Source: Muricomes intestini (lineage in GTDB: Bacteria > Bacillota > Clostridia > Lachnospirales > Lachnospiraceae). From it: 45,241 nucleotides of DNA. Shown here one piece after another: positions 17,064 to 25,136 of the stretch. The DNA lies in the NCBI RefSeq assembly GCF_004346165.1, contig NZ_SLZZ01000025.1, positions 1 to 45,241 on the forward strand, written 5' to 3'. A model generated the notes under the pieces. The model was not told the DNA's origin. It saw nothing but the letters and a program-made list of their open reading frames with translations, and made no database searches. Made by a program: the position numbers and the translations under genes. Position 1 is the stretch's first letter; every line of letters starts with the position of its first letter.

Positions 17064-17161
17064 TATAATGCTCTTACTTGGCAAGGTTTTCCCGAGCCTA
17101 GAAAGACATACACCTAATCACTTAGCGAGGTAGTTCACGAGCTTAGTGTTTATGGTATAAT
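17064..17161 (+). promoter_or_regulatory. two tandem extended -10 promoters with ~25-bp direct repeats, upstream of the SDR gene
   Basis: The string TTATGGTATAAT occurs twice with its TATAAT at 17064-17069 and 17156-17161; both have the extended TGG before it. The second has TTCACG 16 bases upstream. Between them are two copies of a CTTRGCRAGGT-TTC-CGAGCYTAG unit, starting at 17077 and 17121 (44-base period), about 80% alike. The repeats could be operator sites or a dispersed element; the sequence does not decide. Confidence 0.55.
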
Positions 17162-17198
17162 AGGATCCATAAAACATGAGAAAGAGGGTTTTTTGTAT

Positions 17199-17930
17199 AT
17201 GCATGAGAAATGTGTGCTGGTCACCGGGGCATCCAGAGGTATCGGAAAGGCCTGTGCTTTTGCCTTTGCCCGGGCGGATTATCAAGTCTTCATAAATTGT
17301 CGGAATTCTGTAAGCGAACTGAAAGAGGTTCAAACACAGATTCTGTCAGCAGGAGGAAGCTGCCGGATTCTTCCCGGGGATGTGAGCGGTTCTGCAGATG
17401 TGAAGCGAATTTTCCATCAGATTGAGCAATCTGCCAGAGGTCTTGATGTCCTGATAAACAACGCCGGAATATCTTATATCGGGCTGCTCACAGACATGGC
17501 AGATTCCGACTGGGAGAATATACTTCGAACGAACCTTTCCTCAGTCTTCTACTGTTCCCGGGCAGCCATCCCCCATATGGTATCTCAAAAATCAGGGAAA
17601 ATCATCAACATTTCCTCTATGTGGGGAACCTCCGGTGCTTCCTGCGAGGCAGCCTATTCTGCAACAAAAGCGGGAGTCAACGGCCTTACAAAGGCACTGG
17701 CAAAAGAACTGGCCCCCAGCAACATTCAGGTGAATGCCATCGCCTGCGGTGTCATCGATACTGATATGAATGCTCAGCTGACAGAAGAAGAGCGACAATC
17801 ACTGACAGATGAGGTCCCTGCCGGACGGTTCGGCTCTCCAAAAGAGGTGGCCGATCTGGCTCTTGGACTTGCAGAGAGACATCCCTACCTGACAGGGCAA
17901 ATCATCGGATTAGACGGCGGCTTCCTGTAG
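17199..17930 (+). CDS. short-chain dehydrogenase/reductase, FabG-like
   Basis: This 243-residue NAD(P)H oxidoreductase has the cofactor motif TGASRGIG (residues 9-16), NNAG (87-90), and the catalytic Ser139/140, Tyr153 and Lys157 (YSATK). It resembles 3-oxoacyl-ACP reductase, but it is alone rather than in a fatty-acid cluster, so the substrate is open. I prefer the ATG at 17199, ten bases after AGAGGG, over a TTG at 17193 only four bases after it. Its last 21 bases overlap the end of the convergent MATE gene. Confidence 0.88.
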   Translation: MHEKCVLVTGASRGIGKACAFAFARADYQVFINCRNSVSELKEVQTQILSAGGSCRILPGDVSGSADVKRIFHQIEQSARGLDVLINNAGISYIGLLTDMADSDWENILRTNLSSVFYCSRAAIPHMVSQKSGKIINISSMWGTSGASCEAAYSATKAGVNGLTKALAKELAPSNIQVNAIACGVIDTDMNAQLTEEERQSLTDEVPAGRFGSPKEVADLALGLAERHPYLTGQIIGLDGGFL

Positions 17931-19283
17931 GATTTTCATCTTTCTCGTTTCTCTGTGAGCAAAGAAAATGGCAAGAAATGCTGCAGCAGCATCCGCTATG
18001 GGGCCTGCATACATGACACCGTCAATTCCCATGAATATCGGGAAAATAAATATCAGCGGAAGCAGAAACATCACCTGTCTCGTCAGAGACATTACAATAC
18101 CCAGCCTTGCCTTGCCGATAGATGTAAAGAATCCGGAAGACATTGGCTGTATTCCGTTTGTAAAAGTCATAAACATAAAGATTCTAAAGTATCTTTCTGC
18201 AAAGTGAAAGTATTCTTCACTTCCTGTTCCAAAAATGCTCACAATCTGACGCGGGAATATCTGGAAAGCCAAAAAAAATACTGTGGCGATTACGGTGCAG
18301 GTGACTGCTGACTTCTTGTAGGTCTCTCTGACACGTCCATACTCCTCTGCTCCGTAGTTGAATCCCCATATTGGCTGACTTCCCTGAGAAATTCCAATAC
18401 AAATAGCCATGAATACACTGTTCACTTTAGAAATAACCCCCGCACATGCCAGAGGGATGTCACTTCCGTAAGCAGACAAAGCACCATAATGACGCAAAGT
18501 ATTGTTCATTGCTATTTGGACTGCTGCCATAGCTATCTGATTGATGCAAGATGCCATGCCAAGTGAAACGATCCTCTTCAGGTGTAAAGCCTTTGGCCGA
18601 AACGATGCCGTCTTTAGCTCCATTTTCCTAAATTTTGCAAAATACAGTATAACAAGGAATCCTGATACCACTTGTCCGATGACTGTGGCGATTGCCCCGC
18701 CTTTAATTCCCCAGTGGAACCCAAAAATAAAAAGGGGATCCAGTATAGTATTGAGCACTGCCCCCGTCATCATACATACCATAGAATATATCGGGCTTCC
18801 ATCAGCCCTGATTAAATGATTTCCTCCTGTCGTGAGTACAAAAAAAGGAATTCCCAAAGCCGTAATGCTTGTATAATCTCTGGCATACGGAAGAATATCT
18901 TTTGTAGCGCCAAAGGCATGGAGAAGAGGATTCAGAAACACCAATATAATAACTGCAATTACCAGACCGCTTACCACAAGAGCTGTGAGACCTGTCCCGG
19001 CTATTTCAGAAGCTTGCTCATCTTTTCCGGCCCCTGCCTCAAGATTATAATTTGCAGCGCTTCCGATTCCCAATAGAAGCGAGACAGCCGTAGCTATAAT
19101 TGTAACGGGAAATGCAACATTGGTTGCCGCATTTCCCAGCATTCCGACACCTTGTCCGATAAAGATCTGATCTACAATATTATACATGGAGCTTACCAGC
19201 ATACTGACTACCGCCGGTACCGCAAATTTTCTGATTAATTTTCCTATCGGCTCTGTAGCCAGTGTGTTGTTTGTCTTTTCCAT
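17910..19283 (-). CDS. MATE-family multidrug/Na+ antiporter
   Basis: This 457-residue membrane protein has the twelve-helix MATE pattern and starts with the typical LATEPIGKLIRKFAVPAVVS followed by MYNIVDQIFIGQGVG. Such proteins export cationic compounds in exchange for Na+ or H+. It ends tail-to-tail with the SDR gene, overlapping 21 coding bases, so no terminator separates them. Its 5' leader is formed by a partial MITE (19296-19365). Confidence 0.92.
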   Translation of the reverse strand: MEKTNNTLATEPIGKLIRKFAVPAVVSMLVSSMYNIVDQIFIGQGVGMLGNAATNVAFPVTIIATAVSLLLGIGSAANYNLEAGAGKDEQASEIAGTGLTALVVSGLVIAVIILVFLNPLLHAFGATKDILPYARDYTSITALGIPFFVLTTGGNHLIRADGSPIYSMVCMMTGAVLNTILDPLFIFGFHWGIKGGAIATVIGQVVSGFLVILYFAKFRKMELKTASFRPKALHLKRIVSLGMASCINQIAMAAVQIAMNNTLRHYGALSAYGSDIPLACAGVISKVNSVFMAICIGISQGSQPIWGFNYGAEEYGRVRETYKKSAVTCTVIATVFFLAFQIFPRQIVSIFGTGSEEYFHFAERYFRIFMFMTFTNGIQPMSSGFFTSIGKARLGIVMSLTRQVMFLLPLIFIFPIFMGIDGVMYAGPIADAAAAFLAIFFAHRETRKMKILQEAAV

Positions 19284-19295
19284 TTCGTGCCTTTC

Positions 19296-19365
19296 ATATA
19301 TCTATTTGGCGAGAGCCAAACAGCGAGAAAACTGCAGGTTTTCGAGCCTGGTTCTGAATAGTTAT
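19296..19365 (-). repeat. half copy of the IS66-like MITE
   Basis: Read on the minus strand, ATAACTATTCAGAACCAGGC and the following ~50 bases (the segment with TTTTCTCGCTGTTTGGCTCT) match the first ~70 bases of the complete element at 43591-43732. The outer base is A instead of G and coincides with the last base of the hflX TGA stop. The other half is missing; the break lies just before the MATE gene's start region. Confidence 0.8.
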
Positions 19366-20606
19366 CATATTTTACTATATATTTTTTGTGTGACATACGC
19401 TTTTACAGAAATACCTTCTGCCGTGTATTCTTCCTCTAAAAGCTGTCCGCATCTGCGGATAAGCTGAATCTTCCCTGCATCACTGAAAGGATAAAGCCGC
19501 TCTATATAAATCTGGTCTCTGCGTACAATTTCCAAAAGAGTCGTTTTGAGTTCTTCCAGTCCCTGCCCTGTTTTTGCCGATGTCAGGATAGAATAATCCG
19601 CCTGGAAATCCCGGAACCTGCCGGCTGCCTCCAGTTTATCCTGCTTATTAAAAAGAGTAATAATAGGTTTTCCTTCCACCCCCAGCTGACGCAATGTCTC
19701 ATAGACCACATACATCTGTGTGTCCATCTGTGGATTTGATGCATCTACGACATGAATAATAATATCTGCATACTTTGCTTCCTCAAGAGTGCTTTTGAAC
19801 GCCTCTATCAGGTGATGGGGAAGCTTCCTGATAAATCCTACCGTATCCGTCAATAGAATCTCCTGCTTCCCTTCCAGCTCCAGCACCCGGGTGGTTGTAT
19901 CCAGCGTGGAGAACAACATGGCATCCTCTAAAATCCCGGCCCCAGTCAATGTATTTTCAATACTGCTCTTCCCTGCAGAAGTATATCCCACCAGTGCTGC
20001 CACCTTTAAATGAGAGGCTGCCCGGGACGTGCGGATAAGCTCCCTGTGCTGCTCTACTTCTCTGAGTTCTGATTTCAATTTGCTGATGCGCTCTCTGATC
20101 AGCCGCCTGTCCATCTCCAGCTTTTTCTCCCCCGGCCCTCTTGTACCGATTCCTCCGCCAAGACGTGACAGTGAATCCCTCAGCCCCACCAGCCGGGCGG
20201 CCCGGTACTTCAACTGTGCCAGCTCCACCTGTATCTTCCCTTCACTGCTGGTGGCCCGCGCTGCAAAAATATCCAATATTAAAAGTGTGCGGTCCACCAC
20301 CTTGCATTCCAGCTCCTTTTCCAGATTATGAAGCTGAACCGAGGAAAGTTCGTCGTCACAGACAATCCCTGTAGCCTCAGTCTCCCACAGCATGTCCTTA
20401 ATTTCCAGCAGCTTTCCCTTCCCCACATATGTTGTGGGATGGATAGCCTCCCTGTTCTGTATCACAAGTCCTGTCACTTCCGCTTTGGCAGTTTTTACAA
20501 GCTCTGCTAACTCATCCAGAGACTCCTCAGTCTTCTCATTTTCAATCAATTGGATACCCACAAGAAGTACCCGCTCCTTGTCTTTCGCAATCTCAACTAC
20601 CGCCAT
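19365..20606 (-). CDS. hflX: GTPase HflX
   Basis: This 413-residue ribosome-associated GTPase splits or rescues stalled ribosomes in the family. The N-terminal HflX domain (residues 1 to about 190) has the glycine-rich GGGIGTRGPGEKKLE loop; the G domain shows GYTSAGKSS (G1), DTVGFIRKLP (G3) and NKQDK (G4). There is no clear Shine-Dalgarno before the ATG; the spacer consists mostly of the GGGTC palindrome at 20618-20637. It follows the TPR lipoprotein by 48 bases and may be co-transcribed with it. Confidence 0.95.
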   Translation of the reverse strand: MAVVEIAKDKERVLLVGIQLIENEKTEESLDELAELVKTAKAEVTGLVIQNREAIHPTTYVGKGKLLEIKDMLWETEATGIVCDDELSSVQLHNLEKELECKVVDRTLLILDIFAARATSSEGKIQVELAQLKYRAARLVGLRDSLSRLGGGIGTRGPGEKKLEMDRRLIRERISKLKSELREVEQHRELIRTSRAASHLKVAALVGYTSAGKSSIENTLTGAGILEDAMLFSTLDTTTRVLELEGKQEILLTDTVGFIRKLPHHLIEAFKSTLEEAKYADIIIHVVDASNPQMDTQMYVVYETLRQLGVEGKPIITLFNKQDKLEAAGRFRDFQADYSILTSAKTGQGLEELKTTLLEIVRRDQIYIERLYPFSDAGKIQLIRRCGQLLEEEYTAEGISVKAYVTQKIYSKI

Positions 20607-20617
20607 ACAATACCATT

Positions 20618-20637
20618 AAAAGGGGTCAAACCCTTTT
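20618..20637. repeat. dispersed GGGTC palindrome, copy 3 (variant)
   Basis: AAAAGGGGTCAAACCCTTTT forms an AAAAGGG/CCCTTTT stem. It is a variant of the copies at 3584-3604 and 26367-26386 and lies between hflX and the TPR lipoprotein gene, directly before the hflX start. Confidence 0.6.
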
Positions 20638-20654
20638 ACCTTTCATTTTACAAT

Positions 20655-21200
20655 TTATCTGGTATTCAGAAATGCTGCCTCTTTTTGTGCCTCTTTGTCA
20701 TCCGGATAGTCCCTGACATACTCAGTTGCTTTCTTCCTGGCGCTTTCCCAGTCCAGAAGCTTTTCATGGCACACGATTTCGTTGAACTTCATTTCCCGGA
20801 CAATGTCAGTATAATCCTGCTCTTTTGTGTCTGCGTCCCCGCTTTTCTCCGCCAAATCAACTCCCTTGGAAAAGGCATCCAGGGCACCCTGATAATCCTC
20901 CAGGTGCATAGAACAGACTCCCACCAGATTATAAAGTACATAGGTAACATCTCCACCGTTATCTATTACCTGAAGAAAAGCATCCCTGGCCGGCTGGTAA
21001 TCTTTCTGCTCATAATAAGCCATCCCCAGCCCTCTATATGCTTCAGCCGCACCCTTTTCCTCCTTCACAGCTTTCTTAAAGGTACTGACTGCTTCTTTGT
21101 ACTCTCCTTTCTCTAATTGACCGGTTCCTTCTTTTACTGCATTTTGACATCCCGTCAGCAGCAAGGCTGCCAAAACAGCACATATCAATATATTTTTCAC
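20655..21200 (-). CDS. tetratricopeptide-repeat lipoprotein
   Basis: This 181-residue protein has a lipoprotein signal with lipobox LLTGC (Cys18), so it should be anchored to the outer face of the cytoplasmic membrane. After that come about three TPR units (for example EAYRGLGMAYYEQKDYQPARDAF without a break, and the LVGVCSMHLEDYQGALDAF repeat). The role is probably protein-protein scaffolding; no specific partner is evident. It lies 20 bases after the CadC-like gene. Confidence 0.85.
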   Translation of the reverse strand: MKNILICAVLAALLLTGCQNAVKEGTGQLEKGEYKEAVSTFKKAVKEEKGAAEAYRGLGMAYYEQKDYQPARDAFLQVIDNGGDVTYVLYNLVGVCSMHLEDYQGALDAFSKGVDLAEKSGDADTKEQDYTDIVREMKFNEIVCHEKLLDWESARKKATEYVRDYPDDKEAQKEAAFLNTR

Positions 21201-21220
21201 ACTAACTCCTTTGTTCCTCT

Positions 21221-21580
21221 CTATTCTCTGATGTGCTCCATTCCCTGATTCATAATCGTTTTTATATGACTATCAGCAAGAGAATAGAACACAGTCCTCC
21301 CATCACGCCGATTTTTCACCAGCTTCATCTGCTTCAACACTCTGAGCTGATGGGATATGGCCGACTGAGTCATACCCAGTGTCTGAGCCAGATCACATAC
21401 ACACATATCCGACTGCCAGAGAGCATACAAAAGCTTTATTCTGGTAGAGTCTCCAAACACTTTGAAAAAATCTGCCAGGCCCTGAAGTTCTGTCTCCACC
21501 GGCATGTGCCCCTGAACCCTCTTCACGACATCATCGTGTACGCATACAACATCGCAGTTTTCCACTTCTAGTTTATCCAT
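21221..21580 (-). CDS. ArsR/SmtB-family metal sensor, CadC type
   Basis: This 119-residue winged-helix repressor has both known metal-site sets. Cys9, Cys13, Cys60 and Cys62 (MCVCDL) correspond closely to the Cys7/11/58/60 Cd/Pb site of CadC, and Asp103, His105, His116 and Glu119 match the alpha-5 zinc site. The DNA-recognition helix is TQSAISHQLRVLKQM. It is downstream of the metal ATPase gene and probably represses it through the operator at 24147-24166. It also has its own consensus promoter (21619-21647). GGAAGGAG precedes the ATG. Confidence 0.92.
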   Translation of the reverse strand: MDKLEVENCDVVCVHDDVVKRVQGHMPVETELQGLADFFKVFGDSTRIKLLYALWQSDMCVCDLAQTLGMTQSAISHQLRVLKQMKLVKNRRDGRTVFYSLADSHIKTIMNQGMEHIRE

Positions 21581-21599
21581 ATAGCGAATCTCCTTCCAA

Positions 21600-21647
21600 T
21601 GAACATCCGTTTGAATTTATTATACGAAAAATATTGCACCGGGTCAA
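21600..21647 (-). promoter_or_regulatory. promoter and possible operator of the CadC-type sensor
   Basis: On the minus strand TTGACC (21642-21647) and TATAAT (21619-21624) are exactly 17 bases apart. Just downstream, 21600-21615 reads TGAACATCCGTTTGAA on the plus strand, an imperfect relative of the operator at 24147-24166, suggesting autoregulation. Confidence 0.7.
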
Positions 21648-21715
21648 GCAATGGGCAGAGTAAGGAGCCCGGCTGTCCGGACTCCCATTATAAAAAAATT
21701 CCTGTTTTTTGTCTG

Positions 21716-24121
21716 TTATATCTTCTTGTAAAGTATCCTCACAGAATTCAAAATACACAACATGGCAACTCCGGTGTCTGCAAAAACAGCCATCCACATA
21801 TTTGCCAACCCCGCCAGTCCAAGGAGCATAACCAAAATCTTAATGGTAAGGGCAAAAACTACATTCTGCTTTGAAATCACTGCAGTTGTCCGGGCTATCT
21901 TAAGTGACTGCGGTATCGCCGCCACCGAGGAGGTCATAAATACAACATCTGCCGCCTCAATCGCAGCATCCGCTCCGCTGCCCATTGCCGCTCCTACGTC
22001 TGCTCCGGCAAGAACCGGGGCATCGTTGATACCGTCCCCCACAAACATAACACTTCCGTGGCTTGTACGGATTTTTTTTAATTCCTCTACCTTGTCATCC
22101 GGCAGAAGCTTTGCATGCACTTCATCAATTCCGGTTTCCCTTGCTACGCTGTCGGCACTTCTTTCGGCATCTCCGGTCAGCATTGCTGTGACAACTCCCA
22201 TTTGTTTCAACTGCATCACAGCCGATTTTGCCTCTTTCTTAATAGCATCTGCAATAACCAGCCTGCCCACATATACTCCATTTAAAGCAAGCAGAACCTC
22301 TGTGCCATATGTGGTATCCTCGTATCCTGACAGATCAACCTGATATGCTTCCATTAAATTACGGTTTCCGCAAAGCGCTGTTCCTTCTTCCAGCTCTGCT
22401 TTAATCCCCCTGCCCGAAATCTCTTCTACAGATACAGGCTGTTTCAGCTGAATGTTTTCTTCTCTCGCAGCAGTCACAATACTGTTTGCAATAGGATGGG
22501 TAGATGTCATCTCACAGCTTCCGGCCAGCGCAAAAAGCTGTTCTTTTGTCATCCCTGCTTCCGGCATAGCCTCCTGTACGGCAAAATTGCCCTGGGTAAT
22601 TGTTCCTGTCTTATCCATGACAATAGCTTTTACACCCTCCAGCGCTTCAATGGCAACTCCGCCTTTAAAAAGGATGCCCCGCTTGGAGCCTGCACCGATT
22701 CCTGAAAAGAATGCAAGGGGCACACTTAATACAAGCGCACAGGGGCAGCTTATAACGAGAAATGTCAGTGCCGTATATACCCAGTAATTCCAGTTTCCTG
22801 TTATCAGCGATGGAATAATGGCCGTTGCTGCCGCCAAAATTACTACAAAGGGCGTGTATACCCTGGAGAATCTTGTGATAAAACGGTCAATTTTCGGTTT
22901 ACCTGCCGCTGCATTTTCTACAGAGTCCAGAATTCTGGTGACCATAGAATCCTCCAGGACCTTCTCCACACGGATTTTCAGTAATCCTGAAGTGTTAACA
23001 CAGCCGGATGTCACAGAATCTCCTGTTTTCACAGCAACGGGAATCGGTTCTCCTGTTACCGGAGATGTATCAATTCTGCTCTCTCCTTCCATGACCATAC
23101 CATCCAGAGGAACTCTGTCCCCGGGTCTTACCAGCAATAAATCGCCGATCATGGCATCCTCCGCCGGAATTTCCACTGTCTTGTCATCGTTTACTTTGTT
23201 GACTACCTCCGGACGCATATCTACCGCATCCATAATCTGGCTTCTGCTTCTGGCCACCGCAATCTCCTCAAAAAGCTCACCGACACGGTAAAATAGCATA
23301 ACTCCGACTGCTTCAGGATATTCCCTTATGACAAGTGCCCCCAAAGTCGCAATACTCATGAGGAAATTCTCATCAAATACCTGCCCTTTGACCAGATTTT
23401 TGGCCGCTGTAAGAAGAACCTTTCCACCCAGTATAATATATCCGATTAAGTATAGTACAAGAGAAAGATATCCATTTACTGATTTAGTCATGGAACCGCC
23501 TATGAAAAAAATAGCACCTATAACTATTTCCAGAAAATCCCGCTTATTTTCTCTAAAAATATCAATCTGTTTTTTTACCTGGCGAGAAGGCCTCTTCTCT
23601 CTTTTAGTAACAACAACTTCACTCTGAACAGAAGAGCACACTTCCTGAATGATTGGAAGAATGTCTTCATCAATGTTTGTCACCAGCTGAAGCTGCTTTG
23701 TGGCAAAAGTTAGATTTGCAAAATCAACCTGGGGTAATTGCTGAATCTTTCTCTCAATTTTTGCAGCACAGTTCGCACAATCAATGTTCTCAACTATATA
23801 TACCTGCTTAGGGACATTTTTAAAAGCATTATTATTCTCATAGTTAATCTTTAAAGATTCCTTATGCTGGCATTTGTCTTCATTATGACCACAGCAAGAG
23901 TGTTCTTCGTACTCATGCATGGACTCCTCCTCTTGGCAGCCGTCACAACAACAGTCTTCTTCACATTCATGCATGGACTCCTCTTCCTCTTGACAACAGT
24001 CACAGCAGCAGTCTTCCTCATGGTCATGCGGACGAGGCTCATACATATGTTCCTGAGGTTGTATTTCCTTGTCGCAATACTCTTCAGAAAATATTTTTTT
24101 ATTTAATGTTTGTTGTGCCAT
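21716..24121 (-). CDS. cadA: P1B-type Cd/Zn/Pb-exporting ATPase with a Cys/His-rich N-terminal extension
   Basis: This 801-residue pump exports divalent soft metals. It has an HMA domain with DCANCAAK (Cys115, Cys118), the transmembrane SCPCALV metal site, the phosphorylation motif DKTGTITQG and the GDGINDAP hinge. Ahead of the HMA domain, residues about 34-85 are a low-complexity stretch with two near-identical copies of EEDCCCDxCQEEESMHE plus further His and Cys residues, presumably extra metal binding. Its repressor gene follows at 21221. Zn2+/Cd2+ is preferred over Cu+ because the partner is CadC-like; the exact metal is inference. Confidence 0.93.
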   Translation of the reverse strand: MAQQTLNKKIFSEEYCDKEIQPQEHMYEPRPHDHEEDCCCDCCQEEEESMHECEEDCCCDGCQEEESMHEYEEHSCCGHNEDKCQHKESLKINYENNNAFKNVPKQVYIVENIDCANCAAKIERKIQQLPQVDFANLTFATKQLQLVTNIDEDILPIIQEVCSSVQSEVVVTKREKRPSRQVKKQIDIFRENKRDFLEIVIGAIFFIGGSMTKSVNGYLSLVLYLIGYIILGGKVLLTAAKNLVKGQVFDENFLMSIATLGALVIREYPEAVGVMLFYRVGELFEEIAVARSRSQIMDAVDMRPEVVNKVNDDKTVEIPAEDAMIGDLLLVRPGDRVPLDGMVMEGESRIDTSPVTGEPIPVAVKTGDSVTSGCVNTSGLLKIRVEKVLEDSMVTRILDSVENAAAGKPKIDRFITRFSRVYTPFVVILAAATAIIPSLITGNWNYWVYTALTFLVISCPCALVLSVPLAFFSGIGAGSKRGILFKGGVAIEALEGVKAIVMDKTGTITQGNFAVQEAMPEAGMTKEQLFALAGSCEMTSTHPIANSIVTAAREENIQLKQPVSVEEISGRGIKAELEEGTALCGNRNLMEAYQVDLSGYEDTTYGTEVLLALNGVYVGRLVIADAIKKEAKSAVMQLKQMGVVTAMLTGDAERSADSVARETGIDEVHAKLLPDDKVEELKKIRTSHGSVMFVGDGINDAPVLAGADVGAAMGSGADAAIEAADVVFMTSSVAAIPQSLKIARTTAVISKQNVVFALTIKILVMLLGLAGLANMWMAVFADTGVAMLCILNSVRILYKKI

Positions 24122-24141
24122 TGTGATCCCTCCGGTTTATA

Positions 24142-24172
24142 ATTATATATGAATAACTGTTCATATGTTCAT
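24142..24172 (-). promoter_or_regulatory. promoter with SmtB/CadC-type operator of the metal ATPase
   Basis: The minus strand reads ATATGAACAGTTATTCATAT at 24147-24166, an imperfect 12-2-12 palindrome whose core TGAACAGTTATTCA is like the published smt operators. It covers the spacer between a TGAACA -35-like hexamer and TATAAT (24142-24147), so a bound repressor would block polymerase. A further ATATGAACA half-site lies directly upstream. Confidence 0.82.
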
Positions 24173-24212
24173 ATAATCACAATACCGGCGTTTTGTCAAT
24201 AGATATCTGCCA

Positions 24213-24253
24213 AAAAACAAAAACACCCTTAAATTCGTCTTTTAAAGGTGTTT
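24213..24253 (-). terminator. Rho-independent terminator after the alarmone synthetase
   Basis: On the minus strand AAACACCTTTAAA pairs with TTTAAGGGTGTTT, followed by TTTTTGTTTTTT. It ends the 24260-24994 transcript ahead of the metal ATPase promoter. Confidence 0.85.
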
Positions 24254-24259
24254 ATTTAC

Positions 24260-24994
24260 TTATTCTTTTTCTGTAATTTCCGGCTTTTTGGGTATTCGCC
24301 TTCCGCCGATTACATTTTCCGCCACCTCGTCCAGCCGTTCTTTATCTGCATGCTCGGCCTCATCTACAATACATGCCTGTATTGCCTCATTGAGTGACAG
24401 CATCTTGTCATCCAGCTCAGAAACCATCTGGGCACATTCCTTAAGTTCCCCACTGATGTAATCGGGTGCATTTCCCTCAAACTTATAATATATCTTATGC
24501 TCCAGGCTTGCCCAGAAATCCATGGCAATGGTCCGGATTTGAATCTCAACCTTTGTATCCACAACACTGTCCGAAAGAAACACAGGAACCGAGACAAGCA
24601 TATGGTAACTCTTATAGCCGCTCTCCTTCGGGTTCTTGATATAATCTTTGATAGAAAGAACCTTCAAGTCGCTCTGATTTCCTATCATCTCAGCCAGCTG
24701 GTAAATATCTGATGTAAAAGAACAGATCAACCTTACCCCTGCGATGTCATTGATATACTTTACCATATTCTCTATGGATGTCTCATATCCATACCTCTTC
24801 AGCTTCTTCACAATGCTTTCCGGAGTCTTAATGCGGGTCTTGATATGCTCTATCGGATTGTACTGATGGACATGCTGGAATTCATCATTCAGAATCTCCA
24901 GTTTTATCCCTACTTCTTTTAGTGCTGCATTGTATAGAAAAATGACTGTCTTCCAGCTATCTACATCCTCATAATTCCTGACAGCATCATGCAT
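24260..24994 (-). CDS. small alarmone synthetase, RelQ/YjbM-like (p)ppGpp synthetase
   Basis: This 244-residue protein makes (p)ppGpp from GTP/GDP and ATP. Synthetase motifs are seen in order: RIKTPESIVKKLKRYG (ATP side), NDIAGVRLICSF, and VEIQIRTIAMDFWASLEHK (about residues 149-167). There is no HD, TGS or ACT domain, so it is a stand-alone synthetase. The ATG at 24994 is preferred to 25012 because GAGGAG lies eight bases before it and would itself be translated in the longer form. It has its own promoter and terminator. Confidence 0.92.
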   Translation of the reverse strand: MHDAVRNYEDVDSWKTVIFLYNAALKEVGIKLEILNDEFQHVHQYNPIEHIKTRIKTPESIVKKLKRYGYETSIENMVKYINDIAGVRLICSFTSDIYQLAEMIGNQSDLKVLSIKDYIKNPKESGYKSYHMLVSVPVFLSDSVVDTKVEIQIRTIAMDFWASLEHKIYYKFEGNAPDYISGELKECAQMVSELDDKMLSLNEAIQACIVDEAEHADKERLDEVAENVIGGRRIPKKPEITEKE

Positions 24995-25015
24995 CTGCAG
25001 TTCTCCTCTCAATTT

Positions 25016-25072
25016 GGAAAAATCCCCCTTTCCAACCTCCTACAGTATAGCATAAAAGGCACATAATGTCAG
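25016..25072 (-). promoter_or_regulatory. promoter and leader hairpin of the alarmone synthetase gene
   Basis: On the minus strand CTGACA (25067-25072) and TATACT (25044-25049) are 17 bases apart. The leader then contains TTGGAAA..TTTCCAA (about 25016-25037), a seven-base stem immediately upstream of the ribosome binding site. Confidence 0.7.
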
Positions 25073-25090
25073 CTTATTCATTCTTTTTTT

Positions 25091-25110
25091 ATAACTGTTC
25101 AGAACCAGGC
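25091..25110 (+). repeat. lone terminal inverted repeat of the IS66-like MITE
   Basis: ATAACTGTTCAGAACCAGGC matches the 20-base ends of the complete element at 43591-43732 except for two or three bases. The rest of the element is not present; an AGGCAG..CTGCCT hairpin overlaps its inner edge. It lies between the PTS-like permease and the synthetase promoter. Confidence 0.65.
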
Positions 25111-25136
25111 AGATAGCTGCCTCCTTATGGGAAACC

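Noticed and set aside
17041-17161. CRISPR array
   Set aside because: There are only two diverged repeat units, one spacer-sized gap and no cas genes.
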